This document shows, in pieces, positions 41,158 through 50,778 of a stretch of 64,000 bases of DNA (its first letter is position 1; every line of letters begins with the position of its first letter). A model generated the notes under the pieces. It was not told the origin of the DNA. It did no database searches and saw nothing but the letters and a program-made list of their open reading frames with translations. Made by a program: the position numbers and the translations under genes. Location: positions 1 to 64,000 of the forward strand of contig CAYQEC010000011.1 of assembly GCA_964416425.1 (NCBI GenBank), given 5' to 3'. The stretch is from CAYQEC01 sp964416425 (lineage in GTDB: Bacteria > Actinomycetota > Acidimicrobiia > Spongiisociales > UBA5794).

Positions 41158-42267
41158 ATGGGCGCCAAGCGAACGACGGTATGGCTGGCGGCAATGGCCC
41201 TGGGGGCCGTCTCCTGCAGTGGGGGCGCGGCGGACACGACCGTGGTCGACACCACCGCCCCCGCCGGGGACCAGGCCGTTGACGAGACGACCACCACGAC
41301 GACGGCGCCGGCCCCGACCATCACCACGACCACCATCGCCGAGCCGGCGGGGAGCGGCCTCACCCTGGCCGACTTCGTCCCCGGCTTCACCGGTCCCTTC
41401 GGGTCGGAGCTCACCGGCGCCGAGTTCCGGGAGCTGGAGTGGGAAGCCCAGGACCGGATCCAGGCCTGCATGGCGGCCGAGGGCTTCGAGTACGTTCCCT
41501 CCATTCCCGGCGACGTCACCGGCGGCGTCCTCGGGGTGGACCTCTCCGACGAGGAGTTCGCCCGCCGCTACGGGTACGGCCTCTCGACATTCCTCCTCGA
41601 GAGCCAGGCGCGGTACGGGTCGGCCGAGGATCTCTCGGCCGACCCCAACGCCGCCATCACCGAGGCGATGGACGAGGCGGAGCTGGAGGAGTACCGGCTC
41701 GCCCTCTACGGCGACTTCCCCGACATCGACCTCGACACCATGACCGACGAGGAGATCGACGAGCTGATCGCCAACTACGAGTCGACCGGCTGCCTCGACG
41801 TCGCCTACGGCGAGCTGTACGGCGGGCAGGAGCTGCTCGCCGAGCTGGGCGACGAGCTGGAGGACCTGTACACCCGAGTCGAGACCGATCCGAGGATCGC
41901 CGCCGCCGAGGAGGACTGGGGAGCCTGCATGGCCGGCCGCGGCCAACCCTTCGCCGACCAGGACGAGATCCTCGACTATCTCGGGGCGAGGATGGAGGAG
42001 GTTGTCAGCTACCCCGGCGGGGGCGGCGACGCCCTCTCGTCCGACCCTTCGGGTGAAGGTGAGCCGACAGGGAGCGACTACGTCGGCCCCGTCTACGACG
42101 AGGCCGAGCTCCGGGCGCTGATGGACGAGGAGATCGCGATCGCCGTCGCCGACTGGGAATGCGCCACGGAGCTGCGGACGCTCTACCAGGAGGTGTTCGC
42201 CGAATACGAGGCCGAGTTTGTCGACGCCAACCTCGCCCGCCTCGAGGAGCTCACCCAGGGTTCCTGA
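41158..42267 (+). CDS. Secreted lipoprotein with Thr-rich linker, unknown function
   Basis: 369 residues. ATG 41158 has CGGAGGG just upstream and gives a signal peptide ending AVSC (lipobox, Cys near 20). A Thr/Ala/Pro-rich linker (about 25-65) leads to an acidic, helical domain with conserved-looking Cys pairs (QACMAAEGFEY near 103, STGCLDVAYG near 205, WGACMAGRG near 260, WECATELR near 340). I do not recognise the family. A longer start at 40960 is rejected because the signal peptide would be buried. It converges with a zinc-ribbon membrane protein. Confidence 0.75.
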   Translation: MGAKRTTVWLAAMALGAVSCSGGAADTTVVDTTAPAGDQAVDETTTTTTAPAPTITTTTIAEPAGSGLTLADFVPGFTGPFGSELTGAEFRELEWEAQDRIQACMAAEGFEYVPSIPGDVTGGVLGVDLSDEEFARRYGYGLSTFLLESQARYGSAEDLSADPNAAITEAMDEAELEEYRLALYGDFPDIDLDTMTDEEIDELIANYESTGCLDVAYGELYGGQELLAELGDELEDLYTRVETDPRIAAAEEDWGACMAGRGQPFADQDEILDYLGARMEEVVSYPGGGGDALSSDPSGEGEPTGSDYVGPVYDEAELRALMDEEIAIAVADWECATELRTLYQEVFAEYEAEFVDANLARLEELTQGS

Positions 42268-42334
42268 TCTCGGGATCTTCGGTTGCTCGCGGATTCAAGA
42301 GGGAGGATGACCCGCCGTACCGCACCCGGTGACG

Positions 42335-43021
42335 CTATCCGGCGTCGGCCTCCCGGCCTGAACCGACCACGATCATCAGCAGGCACCCGGCGACCGCCAT
42401 CCAGAACCCGTATCGGATCACGTGGTCGAAGAGGTCGGAGAAGTTGCTGTTAAGCACTCCGAGGAGGTCGGCCAGCTTGAGGAGCCAGCCCACCACCAGC
42501 AGCAGGTCGGCCACCCCGATGAGGCGGATCCAGCGGCCGGCGCGCGGCCTCGCCACGAGCGCGGCGGCGCCGATCGCCAGCACCAATGCGGCGAAGCCGA
42601 CACTCGCCACCATGGTGAAGTCGGGGTTCGAGAGGTAGCGGTCCCAGAACAGCGTGATCGGGAAGAGCGTCGCGAACCCGCCGCTGCCGTAGGACCCGAC
42701 CGACCAGGGGAGGAACAGCGCCACCGCCACCAGCAGCGGCCCGGCGTAGCCGATGACGCCCCGCCATCCCGCCTTCGCCGCCGCTGGCGCCGGGGCCGGG
42801 ACCACCGGGGGCAGCACGGCCGTGGTCTCCGCCGCGGCGACGGCGGTCGGCGGCGTTGCCTCGACCGGCGGGCTGGCGGGCTCGGATTCGGCCGGGGCCG
42901 TGGGCAGGTTCGTCTCCTCCACCGGCGTCGACTCGGGCCCGGCGTCGAGGCGGTGCCCACACCAGCCGCACACCTTCGCCGTCTCCGGAATTTCCTCTCC
43001 GCACGATGGACACGTCGCCAT
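42335..43021 (-). CDS. Zinc-ribbon membrane protein, unknown function
   Basis: 228 residues. Residues 3-22 are a half zinc ribbon, CPSCGEEIPETAKVCGWCGH. An Ala/Pro/Thr-rich linker (about 25-80) is followed by four hydrophobic helices between about 85 and 220. ATG 43021 has the strongest family-like start; a longer frame to 43678 would lose the ribbon. Sits 14 bases after the stop of the large zinc-ribbon protein upstream, so the two are probably cotranscribed. Confidence 0.75.
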   Translation of the reverse strand: MATCPSCGEEIPETAKVCGWCGHRLDAGPESTPVEETNLPTAPAESEPASPPVEATPPTAVAAAETTAVLPPVVPAPAPAAAKAGWRGVIGYAGPLLVAVALFLPWSVGSYGSGGFATLFPITLFWDRYLSNPDFTMVASVGFAALVLAIGAAALVARPRAGRWIRLIGVADLLLVVGWLLKLADLLGVLNSNFSDLFDHVIRYGFWMAVAGCLLMIVVGSGREADAG

Positions 43022-43035
43022 TGGATCCCTCCTCG

Positions 43036-45531
43036 TTACCGCCACATGATTCCGCTGCCGTCGGAGCTCTGGATCTGCACCGGGAAACCGTCGTCGTTCA
43101 CCGCCACCACCCCCGACATTCCGCTGCCGGAGTATGAGCCGTCGTCGGCCCACCACTCGGCGAACAGCTCGTAGCCGTCGCCGGTGAACGTCAGCCGTCC
43201 CAGCTCGGCGATGGTGCGGGGTCGCCACCAGTAGACGTTGGGGTTCGTCGTGTCCTGCCACATGTCGTACACCCAGCCACCGTTGATGTTCGAGGCCCAC
43301 GTCCCGTCGAGCGCCCCGGGGCGGGACACGGTGATCCAGCCGGTGCGTGCCGTCGCCATCGACCCGCCGTCGGGGTTGGTCACGGCCACGTCGGCGACGT
43401 ATCCCCGCTCGCCCGGGAAGAACTGGCTGTAAGGGACGAAGATGGTGAAGTCCTCCCAGCGAGTCCCGGTGTAGGCCGCCACCGTGGTGGCGACCTGCTG
43501 TACCGCGAGGCGGGTGCCGTCGTGGAAGCTCTCCAGACCGAGGGTGAGGGCGGGCACTTCGGCGCCGGCGGCGTTCTGGGTCGAGAACCGGGCCGTCACC
43601 AGGAAATCGTCGCGACGGTGGTGGTTGAAGACGCTGAGGTCGAGGTGGAGCCAGGCGCCAGCGTCGTCGAAGGTCCACGAGGTGGCGTCGATCTGTGCCG
43701 TGTACGGCTCCTGCAACGACGGCTGGTCGGGCTCATTCCGGAACCACGGGTCGGACCGCACCCACTTGCCGGAGAGCGATCCGGCGCAGTGATCGTGCTG
43801 GCCGAGGCCGCCGCAGAAGTCGTCGTCGGGATACCAGGCCCGCTCGTTGCCGAAGAGCCGGGCGACCCGGGTGTTCTCGATGTCGGCGATGGAGTCGAAC
43901 GTCTCCCGCTCGACGATGTCGACGTTGCCGTCGCCGGCGTCGAGCACGTTCACCTCACCGACGTTGAGGGTGAGCGGCACCGACGGCAACAGTTGCGTAC
44001 CTCCGCCGCAGTCCTCCATGCACAGCCCGATACCGAAGGCATTCTCGACACACGCCTGGCTGAGGAGCCAGTTGGCGATGTCCTTGAAGAAGCCGTGGCT
44101 CTCGTTCTTGAGGTAGACCGGATTGCCCTCGCATTCGGTGTCGGAGACGTAGGAGGCGTGCTTCGATTCCGACACCCAGATGGCGGGGTGGGTGCCCGAG
44201 TACCTGAGCTCCGATGCGTCGTAGGTGTGGACCGGTTCGTAGTGGCGCTTGACCCGCAGCTCGGCCGGTTCCCACCCTGAGCCTGCCCGCTGCAGCACGA
44301 GGTAGGCGGTCTCGGTGTCACCGGGATGGGGGGCGAGAACCCAGAAGTCGATGTCCATGCCCCAGGCCCCGCAGTCCTGGGTGTAGGCCGCGACGAAGGT
44401 GAGCACCACGTAGGGCGCCTCGTCGTAGTTCTCCGTCGGTTGTGGCGGAGTGACCTGCGGAACGCCCTCGCTGGGGACCGGAAAGGTCGCCGAGGGGGTC
44501 GCCTGCCACAGCATGGCGAGGTCGGCGACCGGGTCGAGGCACTTGGCCTCCTCCTCGTCGAAGACCAGGACCGGAACGTACTGCTGGGCCAGCTGGTTCT
44601 CGGTCCAGTCCGACAGCCCGTCGGCGTCGGAGTCCCAGTTGCGGCTCGCGTCAGGGGCGAGCTGGCGGACGACGGTGGCGCTCCCCGGCACCTGATCCTC
44701 GGGCTCCCCGACCGAGTCGTCGACGTCCTGTTCGAGCTGATCCACCAGCTCCGGCGGAGGGGTGCCGGTGTCCTCCCCGCCGGTCACCGGCACGTCCGGT
44801 GCCGGGGGAGGGATGTCCTCGTGTTCGTCGACGACCGTGACCGGCGGCGGGTCCTCGTTGCCGGTCGATCCCGTCGCCGTCTGGTCGTCGCCGGCGGCGG
44901 TGCCGGGCTGAGCCTGGTCGGGGTCCGGTCGCGCCGCCGCGGCAGTGGTCGTGGTTGCCGGTGACTCCGCTCCGGCGACCACGTCGGGGGCATCCGAACC
45001 GTTGTCGTCGTCGAAGACGCCGGTTACGGCGGCGGCGACTCCGGCGCCGGCGATGATGATCACCGCGGCGGCGATCCCGAGCAGGCGGCGGCCGCGGTGA
45101 GCCGGGGCGGCGGGCTCTGCGGCGGGGGCGACCAGGGCGTGCCCGCATGCCTCGCAGAAACGGACCCCGGGGCGGTTGACCGCGCCGCACGCCGGGCACG
45201 TCGCCCCGGAATCGACGGCGAGAGGCACGACGGCGAGGGGATGCCCGCACTGCTCGCAGAAGCCGACTCCGGTGCGGTTGCCGAACCCGCACGAGGCGCA
45301 GGCCTCTCCTGACGGTGTGACCCCGTCCCCGGATGGGACGGCGGCGGGGGTGAGGGCGTCGCCGCAGTCCTCGCAGAACCGGACCCCGGGACGGTTGTCG
45401 TGCCCGCAGGACGGGCAGGTGGCGCCCGGCGCCGTGACGTCGCCGGGGGCATCGGCGGCGAGGGGCGCGCCACAGCTCTCGCAGAACCGCACCCCGGTGC
45501 GGTTGTCGTAGCCGCACACGTCACAGCGCAT
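43036..45531 (-). CDS. Large protein with four tandem zinc ribbons, a membrane helix and a Vps62-like ectodomain
   Basis: 831 residues. The first 140 residues contain four consecutive ribbons, each CxxC-x10-CxxC (CDVCGYDNRTGVRFCESCG and similar). A membrane helix (about 152-173) and an acidic Thr/Pro-rich stretch separate them from a large outer domain. This contains WTENQLAQQYVPVLVFDEEE and YVVLTFVAAYTQDCGAWGMD, then DIDFWVLAPHPGD and PAIWVSESKHASYVSD, which resemble Vps62-type (TDA6/VPS62) secreted-like modules. ATG 45531 (MRCDVCGYDNR) starts at the first ribbon. Function unknown; probable partner of the next gene. Confidence 0.65.
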   Translation of the reverse strand: MRCDVCGYDNRTGVRFCESCGAPLAADAPGDVTAPGATCPSCGHDNRPGVRFCEDCGDALTPAAVPSGDGVTPSGEACASCGFGNRTGVGFCEQCGHPLAVVPLAVDSGATCPACGAVNRPGVRFCEACGHALVAPAAEPAAPAHRGRRLLGIAAAVIIIAGAGVAAAVTGVFDDDNGSDAPDVVAGAESPATTTTAAAARPDPDQAQPGTAAGDDQTATGSTGNEDPPPVTVVDEHEDIPPPAPDVPVTGGEDTGTPPPELVDQLEQDVDDSVGEPEDQVPGSATVVRQLAPDASRNWDSDADGLSDWTENQLAQQYVPVLVFDEEEAKCLDPVADLAMLWQATPSATFPVPSEGVPQVTPPQPTENYDEAPYVVLTFVAAYTQDCGAWGMDIDFWVLAPHPGDTETAYLVLQRAGSGWEPAELRVKRHYEPVHTYDASELRYSGTHPAIWVSESKHASYVSDTECEGNPVYLKNESHGFFKDIANWLLSQACVENAFGIGLCMEDCGGGTQLLPSVPLTLNVGEVNVLDAGDGNVDIVERETFDSIADIENTRVARLFGNERAWYPDDDFCGGLGQHDHCAGSLSGKWVRSDPWFRNEPDQPSLQEPYTAQIDATSWTFDDAGAWLHLDLSVFNHHRRDDFLVTARFSTQNAAGAEVPALTLGLESFHDGTRLAVQQVATTVAAYTGTRWEDFTIFVPYSQFFPGERGYVADVAVTNPDGGSMATARTGWITVSRPGALDGTWASNINGGWVYDMWQDTTNPNVYWWRPRTIAELGRLTFTGDGYELFAEWWADDGSYSGSGMSGVVAVNDDGFPVQIQSSDGSGIMWR

Positions 45532-45679
45532 CTCGGCCCTCCCATCCCACGCCGACACGCCTGACCGTCACACTCCGTGACTCCGTGTTTGCGGGTGAGC
45601 TTAACGGCACCGACCGGATCGCTCCTAGGGGCGAAAGGCACTTGCAGACTGCAGTGACAGCCGCTCCCGGTGCCCGGGA

Positions 45680-46981
45680 TCAGGCGAGGTGGGCCGCTTC
45701 GAGCCGGGTGAAGACGGCGCCGGTGTTGCGCAGCGCCCGGGTGGTGCTGAAGCAGTCGGCCAGCTGCTCGGTCGACAGGGTCACGTCGTCGTCGGCCGCC
45801 AGCAGGTCCTGGAGGCGGGCCCCGGTGTCCCACGCCGTCATGGCGTTGCGTTGCACGATCCGGTAGGCGTCGTCGCGGGACAGCCCCTGATGCTCGATCA
45901 GGTCGAGCAGCACCGCCTGGGAGAACACCATGCCCCGGGTGGACTCCAGGTTGGCCGCCATGCGGTCGGCGTCCACCACCAGGTTGTCGATCAGCTTCGT
46001 CATCCGCACCAGGGCGAAGTCGAGCGCCAGGCAGGCGTCGGGCAGGACCACCCGCTCCACCGAGGAGTGGCTGATGTCACGCTCGTGCCACAGCGCCACG
46101 TCCTCCAACCCGGCTCCGGCGTACGCCCGCAGCAGCCGCGCCAGGCCGGTGACGTTCTCGGAGGCGATCGGGTTCCGTTTGTGCGGCATCGACGACGAGC
46201 CCTTCTGGGTGGTCCCGAACGACTCCCGCACCTCGCGCACCTCGGAACGCTGCAGGTGACGGATCTCGGTGGCGAACCGCTCCAGGGACGAGCCGATGAG
46301 GGCGAGGGTCGACAGCAGCTCGGCATGGCGGTCCCGGTGGGTGATCTGGGTCGAGGCGGGCTCGATCCCGATGTCGAGCCGCTCGCACACGTAGGTCTCG
46401 ATCGCCGGTGGGGTATGGGCGTAGGTCCCGACCGCCCCCGACACCTTCCCGATCGCCACCGTCTCCCGGGCCCGGCGTAGCCGGGCGTGGTCGCGGGCGA
46501 TCTCGAAGGCCCAGGTGGCCAGCTTGAGGCCGAACGACGTCGGCTCCGCCCAGATCCCGTGGGTGCGGCCGATCATCGCGGTGTCCCGGTGCTCGAAGGC
46601 GCGCCGCTTCACCACCGCGAACAGGTCCGCCACCCGGCCGAGCAGCAAATCGGCGGCGTCGCGCATGACGACACCCTGGGCGGTGTCGAGCACGTCGGAG
46701 GAGGTGAGCCCGTAGTGGATCCACTCGCCGCCCACCGCCACCGACTCCGCCAGCACGTCGACGAAGGCGGCTACGTCGTGGTTGGTGGCCTCCTCTCGCT
46801 GCTTCCAGGCGACCGGATCGACCTCGGGTGCGGCCCGGGCGGCTTCGGCGGCTTCCAGCGGCGCCACTCCGGCGGCCACCCAGGCCTCCACCGCCAGCAC
46901 CTCGACCTCCTTCCACACCTCCAGCTTGTGGGCCTCGCTCCAAATCGCCGACATCTCGGGCAGGGAGTAGCGGGGGATCAT
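45680..46981 (-). CDS. purB: Adenylosuccinate lyase
   Basis: 433 residues. Catalyses two fumarate-releasing steps of purine synthesis. TSSDVLDTA near 93, GRTHGIWAEPTSFGLKLA near 137, and the signature SSSMPHKRNPIASEN near 260 identify it. ATG 46981 overlaps the purE stop by 4 bases. Last gene of purA-D-E-B. Confidence 0.94.
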   Translation of the reverse strand: MIPRYSLPEMSAIWSEAHKLEVWKEVEVLAVEAWVAAGVAPLEAAEAARAAPEVDPVAWKQREEATNHDVAAFVDVLAESVAVGGEWIHYGLTSSDVLDTAQGVVMRDAADLLLGRVADLFAVVKRRAFEHRDTAMIGRTHGIWAEPTSFGLKLATWAFEIARDHARLRRARETVAIGKVSGAVGTYAHTPPAIETYVCERLDIGIEPASTQITHRDRHAELLSTLALIGSSLERFATEIRHLQRSEVREVRESFGTTQKGSSSMPHKRNPIASENVTGLARLLRAYAGAGLEDVALWHERDISHSSVERVVLPDACLALDFALVRMTKLIDNLVVDADRMAANLESTRGMVFSQAVLLDLIEHQGLSRDDAYRIVQRNAMTAWDTGARLQDLLAADDDVTLSTEQLADCFSTTRALRNTGAVFTRLEAAHLA

Positions 46982-47424
46982 GCCTGCAGCTCCTCCCGGT
47001 AGGCGTCGAGCCGTGCTGCCAGCGTCGTATCGTTGGCGGCGAGCAGCGCCACCGCCAGGTACCCGGCGTTGGCGGCGCCGTCCACGGCCACGGTTGCCAC
47101 CGGGATCCCGGTGGGCATCTGCACCGTCGCCAGCAGGGCGTCGAGGCCGCCCAGCGTGCCGGCCGCCAGCGGGACGCCGATCACCGGCAACGTGGTGTGG
47201 GCGGCCACCGCCCCCGCCAGGTGGGCGGCCTTACCGGCCCCGCAGATGATCGCTCCGAACCCGGCCCCGCGGGCCGCGGTGGCGAAGGCAGCCACCTTTC
47301 CGGGGGTGCGGTGGGCAGACATCACGTGCACCTCGTGGGGAACGCCGAAACGGTCCAGGACGTCGGCTGCCGGCTGCATGGAGGCGGCGTCCTTGTCCGA
47401 CCCCATGAGCACCGCGACCTTCAT
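46978..47424 (-). CDS. purE: N5-carboxyaminoimidazole ribonucleotide mutase or AIR carboxylase (PurE)
   Basis: 148 residues. VLMGSDKDAASMQPA opens it, MSAHRTPGKVAAFATAARGAGFGAIICGAGKAAHLAGAVAAHTTLPVIGVP is followed by MPTGIPVATVAVDGAANAGYLA, all PurE hallmarks. Overlaps purD by 4 bases. purK is not adjacent, so whether it uses N5-CAIR (class I) or CO2 directly (class II) is not decided here. Confidence 0.92.
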   Translation of the reverse strand: MKVAVLMGSDKDAASMQPAADVLDRFGVPHEVHVMSAHRTPGKVAAFATAARGAGFGAIICGAGKAAHLAGAVAAHTTLPVIGVPLAAGTLGGLDALLATVQMPTGIPVATVAVDGAANAGYLAVALLAANDTTLAARLDAYREELQA

Positions 47425-48677
47425 GAGCCGATGTCCGTCCGGTGGTGCATCCCGCCGAAGTGGATGTGCCCGGCCGCGTCGTAGGCGCGGCGCCGGGCGG
47501 CGGCGACGTCGGGCCCGATGCCGACCACGTTGAGGACCCGACCGCCGGAGGTGATGAGCCCGTCGCGGGTGCGGGCGGTGCCGGCGTGGAAGACGTGGAC
47601 GTCGCTCATGGCGGCGACCGATTCCAGACCGGTGATGGCCCGGCCCGTGTCCGCCGTCTCCGGGTACCCGGCGCTTGCCAGCACCACGTCGACCGCGGCG
47701 GTGCCGTTCCAGCGCAGCGGCCGATCCGGGAGCCGGCCCTCGGTGGCCGAGGCGAGCAGCTCGAGCATGTCCTCGTCGAGGCGGGGGACGAGGGCCTGGG
47801 TCTCGGGGTCCCCCAGCCGGCAGTTGAACTCCAGCACCTTGGGGCCCTCGGAGGTGATCATCATGCCGGCGTAGAGGAACCCGCGGTAGGTGATGCCGTC
47901 GGCGGCCATCGTCGCCAGTACCGGCTCGATCACGTCGCGCAGCGTCGTCTCCACCAGCCCTTGCGGGAGGTCGGCCACCGGGGAGAAGCATCCCATGCCG
48001 CCGGTGTTGGGGCCGCGGCCCCCGTTCTCGAGGCGCTTGTAGTCCCGGGCCGGCTCCAGGGCGAGGGCGCGTTCCCCGTCGCAGATGGCGAAGACCGAGA
48101 CCTCGCGACCCTCGAGGTACTCCTCGACGACGACGGTGGTCCCGGCCGGACCGAAGCGCCCCTCGATGCAGAGACGGGCCCAACCCTGGGCGGCGATGAG
48201 ATCCTCGGTGACGAGCACCCCCTTGCCGGCGGCGAGGCCGTCGGCCTTGACCACGTAAGGCCCTTCCATGGTCTCGAGGTGGGCGATCGCCTCGTCGACG
48301 TCGGTGAAGGACCAGGCATTCCCGGTCGCCACCCCGGCCCGGCGCATCACGTCCTTGGCAAAGGCCTTCGACGCTTCGAGCCGGGCACCTGCCGCGGTCG
48401 GCCCGAAGGCGTCGATGCCGACCTCGGCCAGGGCGTCGACCACCCCGGCAGCCAGCGGCGCCTCGGGACCCACCACCACCAAGTCGATGGCGTTGGCGAG
48501 GGCGAGGGACACCACCGCGTCGGTGTCGGTGAGGTCGACGCAGGGGATGCAGGCGCCGAGCTGGGCCAGGCCGGGATTCCCGGGGACCGCCACTAGTTCG
48601 GTCAGTGCCGGGCTCTGCGCCAGCTTCCAGCCGAGGGCGTGCTCCCGCCCTCCGCCACCGAGAAGGAGGACTCTCAT
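47421..48677 (-). CDS. purD: Phosphoribosylamine-glycine ligase
   Basis: 418 residues. VLLLGGGGREHALGWKLAQSP opens it, then DLVVVGPEAPLAAGVVDAL near 64, an ATP-grasp core with VVKADGLAAGKGVLV near 142, and RGPNTGGMGCFSP and KVLEFNCRLGDPETQALVPRL later. Makes GAR. Lies 10 bases after purA. Confidence 0.94.
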   Translation of the reverse strand: MRVLLLGGGGREHALGWKLAQSPALTELVAVPGNPGLAQLGACIPCVDLTDTDAVVSLALANAIDLVVVGPEAPLAAGVVDALAEVGIDAFGPTAAGARLEASKAFAKDVMRRAGVATGNAWSFTDVDEAIAHLETMEGPYVVKADGLAAGKGVLVTEDLIAAQGWARLCIEGRFGPAGTTVVVEEYLEGREVSVFAICDGERALALEPARDYKRLENGGRGPNTGGMGCFSPVADLPQGLVETTLRDVIEPVLATMAADGITYRGFLYAGMMITSEGPKVLEFNCRLGDPETQALVPRLDEDMLELLASATEGRLPDRPLRWNGTAAVDVVLASAGYPETADTGRAITGLESVAAMSDVHVFHAGTARTRDGLITSGGRVLNVVGIGPDVAAARRRAYDAAGHIHFGGMHHRTDIGS

Positions 48678-48687
48678 GCGCTACCTC

Positions 48688-49962
48688 TCACGTTCTGACG
48701 AGCGTTGCCGCCCGCGACGGGCCGACGGAGACGATCGTCACCGGGGCCCCCGCCATCTCCTCGACGTACTCGATGTAGGCCTGAGCTTCCTTGGGGAGGT
48801 CCTCGAAGGTGCGCACCCCGGAGATGTCGGTGTTCCAGCCCGGCAGCTCGTCGTAGACCGGGTGGCAGTTGTAGAGCACCCGTTGCTGCCGGGGGAACTC
48901 GACGTAGCGCTGATCGAGGGAGTCGTAGGCGATCGCCACCTTGATCGTCTCGAAATGGGACAAGACGTCGAGCTTGGTGAGGGCCAGCTCGGTGATGCCG
49001 CTGACCCGGACCGCGTAGCGCAGGGCGACCCCGTCGAGCCAGCCGCAGCGACGGCGGCGGCCGGTCACGGTGCCGAACTCGCCCCCGATCTCCACCATCT
49101 TCTCGCCGACCTCGTTGTCGAGCTCGGTGGGGAAGGGTCCGCCACCCACCCGGGAGATGTAGGCCTTGGCGACGCCGAGGACCCGGTCGATCAGCTTGGG
49201 CCCGATCCCGGTCCCGGTGCAGGCGCCTCCCGCCGTCGGGTTGGAGGAGGTCACGAAGGGGTAGGTGCCGTGGTCGATGTCGAGGAGGGTGCCCTGGGCG
49301 CCTTCGAAGATGACGTTCTTCCCGTCGTGGATCGCCTCCCACACCAGCAGCGACGTGTCGACGACGTGGTCCTGGAGCTGCTCGGCGTAGGAGAGGTACT
49401 CCTCGGCGATCGGCTCGGGATCCATCGGGAGCTGGTTGTAGACCTTGGTGAGCACCCGGTTGCGGTCCTTGAGGACGATCTCGAGCTTCTGGCGGAAGAT
49501 CTTCGGGTCGTACAGATCCTGGACCCGGATGCCGTTGCGGGAGTACTTGTCCATGTAGGCCGGTCCGATGCCCCGCTTCGTGGTGCCGATCTGCTGCCGG
49601 CCCAGGTAGCGTTCCATCGCCGCGTCCAGCTTGCGGTGATACGGCATGATGAGGTGGGCGTTGCCGGAGAGCTTGAGCCGGGAGGGGTCGATACCCCGGT
49701 CGGACAGCTCGGCCATCTCCCGCAGCAGCACCGCCGGGTCGACGACACAGCCGTTCCCGATCACCGGGGTCACCCGGGGGTAGAGGACCCCGCTGGGGAT
49801 CAGGGTCAGGGCGAAACGCTCGTCTCCGACGACGATGGTGTGACCGGCGTTGTTGCCCCCCTGATAGCGCACGACGACGTCGGCGTCTTCGGAGAGGTGG
49901 TCGGTGATCTTGCCCTTCCCCTCGTCTCCCCACTGGGAGCCGATGAGCACGGTGGCCGGCAT
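48688..49962 (-). CDS. purA: Adenylosuccinate synthetase
   Basis: 424 residues. GSQWGDEGKGKITDHLSE near 7 is the nucleotide/IMP loop; YQGGNNAGHTIV near 33, GTTKRGIGPAYMDK near 127, GAQGTLLDIDHGTYPFVTSSN and LTKLDVLSHFETIK are further signatures. ATG 49962 has GGAGG 8 bases upstream. First gene of the second purine operon. Confidence 0.95.
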   Translation of the reverse strand: MPATVLIGSQWGDEGKGKITDHLSEDADVVVRYQGGNNAGHTIVVGDERFALTLIPSGVLYPRVTPVIGNGCVVDPAVLLREMAELSDRGIDPSRLKLSGNAHLIMPYHRKLDAAMERYLGRQQIGTTKRGIGPAYMDKYSRNGIRVQDLYDPKIFRQKLEIVLKDRNRVLTKVYNQLPMDPEPIAEEYLSYAEQLQDHVVDTSLLVWEAIHDGKNVIFEGAQGTLLDIDHGTYPFVTSSNPTAGGACTGTGIGPKLIDRVLGVAKAYISRVGGGPFPTELDNEVGEKMVEIGGEFGTVTGRRRRCGWLDGVALRYAVRVSGITELALTKLDVLSHFETIKVAIAYDSLDQRYVEFPRQQRVLYNCHPVYDELPGWNTDISGVRTFEDLPKEAQAYIEYVEEMAGAPVTIVSVGPSRAATLVRT

Positions 49963-50076
49963 GTCGAAACCTCCAGGAGCGGACGCAGCGCAAGTGTAGG
50001 CGGACCGCTTGTCGGGTTGGCCAGGGTCGCCTTTACGGCTTGTACACTCCTTGGCGAGTTTGGGGAGACCGGGAAC

Positions 50077-50712
50077 ATGCCGCGTATTCGCGCCCACAGC
50101 ATCGAAGCCCACAAGGAGATCACCCGCTCCGCGATCCTCGATGCCGCCGCCAAGGCATTCCTCACGTTCGGCTACTCCGGGACGTCGATCGGTACCATCG
50201 CCGACCTCGCCGGCATCGCCCGCACCACCATCTACGAGTACTACCCGAACAAGGAGACGGTGCTGCTCGCCGTGCTCGAGGACCGGGTTCCCCCGCTGAT
50301 GGAGGCCCTGGTCGACGCCCTGCCCGACGTGGCGATCCACCAGCGCACCGAGCTGCTCTTCCAAGGCGCCTTCCAGCTCGCCCTGGAACAGTCCGACCTG
50401 GCGGCCCTGTTGTTCCGGGTGGGGCGGGAGCTCCCCAAGCCGGAGCGGGACGAGATGTGGCGCACGCTGGACCGGGTCACCCAGGAGCTGTACCGCCTCT
50501 GCGCCGTCGGGACCGCCAGCGGCGTCTACTCGGCGAGTTCCGTCACCACCTGCGGACGGGCCGTCGCCGACCTCCTCGTCGGCGGCATCGACGAGCTCAC
50601 CCAGCACGAGGAAGTCATCCAGGCGGCGCCCATGATCCTGGCGGAACGGCTCGTGTTCCTGCGCCAGGGGCTGGGGGTCGACCGTGGAGGGGCGACTGGC
50701 GAGGGCCGATGA
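50077..50712 (+). CDS. TetR-family transcriptional regulator
   Basis: 211 residues. HTH region ITRSAILDAAAKAFLTFGYSGTSIGTIADLAGIARTTIYEYYPNKETVLLAVLEDRV (about 14-70); the rest is an alpha-helical ligand-binding part with VGRELPKPERDEMWRTLDRV. Divergent from purA; the 113 bases between hold its promoter (-10-like TACACT at about 50044). Ligand and targets unknown. Confidence 0.9.
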   Translation: MPRIRAHSIEAHKEITRSAILDAAAKAFLTFGYSGTSIGTIADLAGIARTTIYEYYPNKETVLLAVLEDRVPPLMEALVDALPDVAIHQRTELLFQGAFQLALEQSDLAALLFRVGRELPKPERDEMWRTLDRVTQELYRLCAVGTASGVYSASSVTTCGRAVADLLVGGIDELTQHEEVIQAAPMILAERLVFLRQGLGVDRGGATGEGR

Positions 50713-50778
50713 GCTGCCGGTAATGTCCCGCACCGGGTATCGTTCTGTCGCTCGCCGTCTGGAGATCTGAGAGAAGCC

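Noticed and set aside
40960..42267. A 435-residue acetyltransferase-lipoprotein fusion
   Set aside because: The lipoprotein has its own ATG, ribosome site and lipobox signal at 41158; the N-terminal part is a truncated GNAT.
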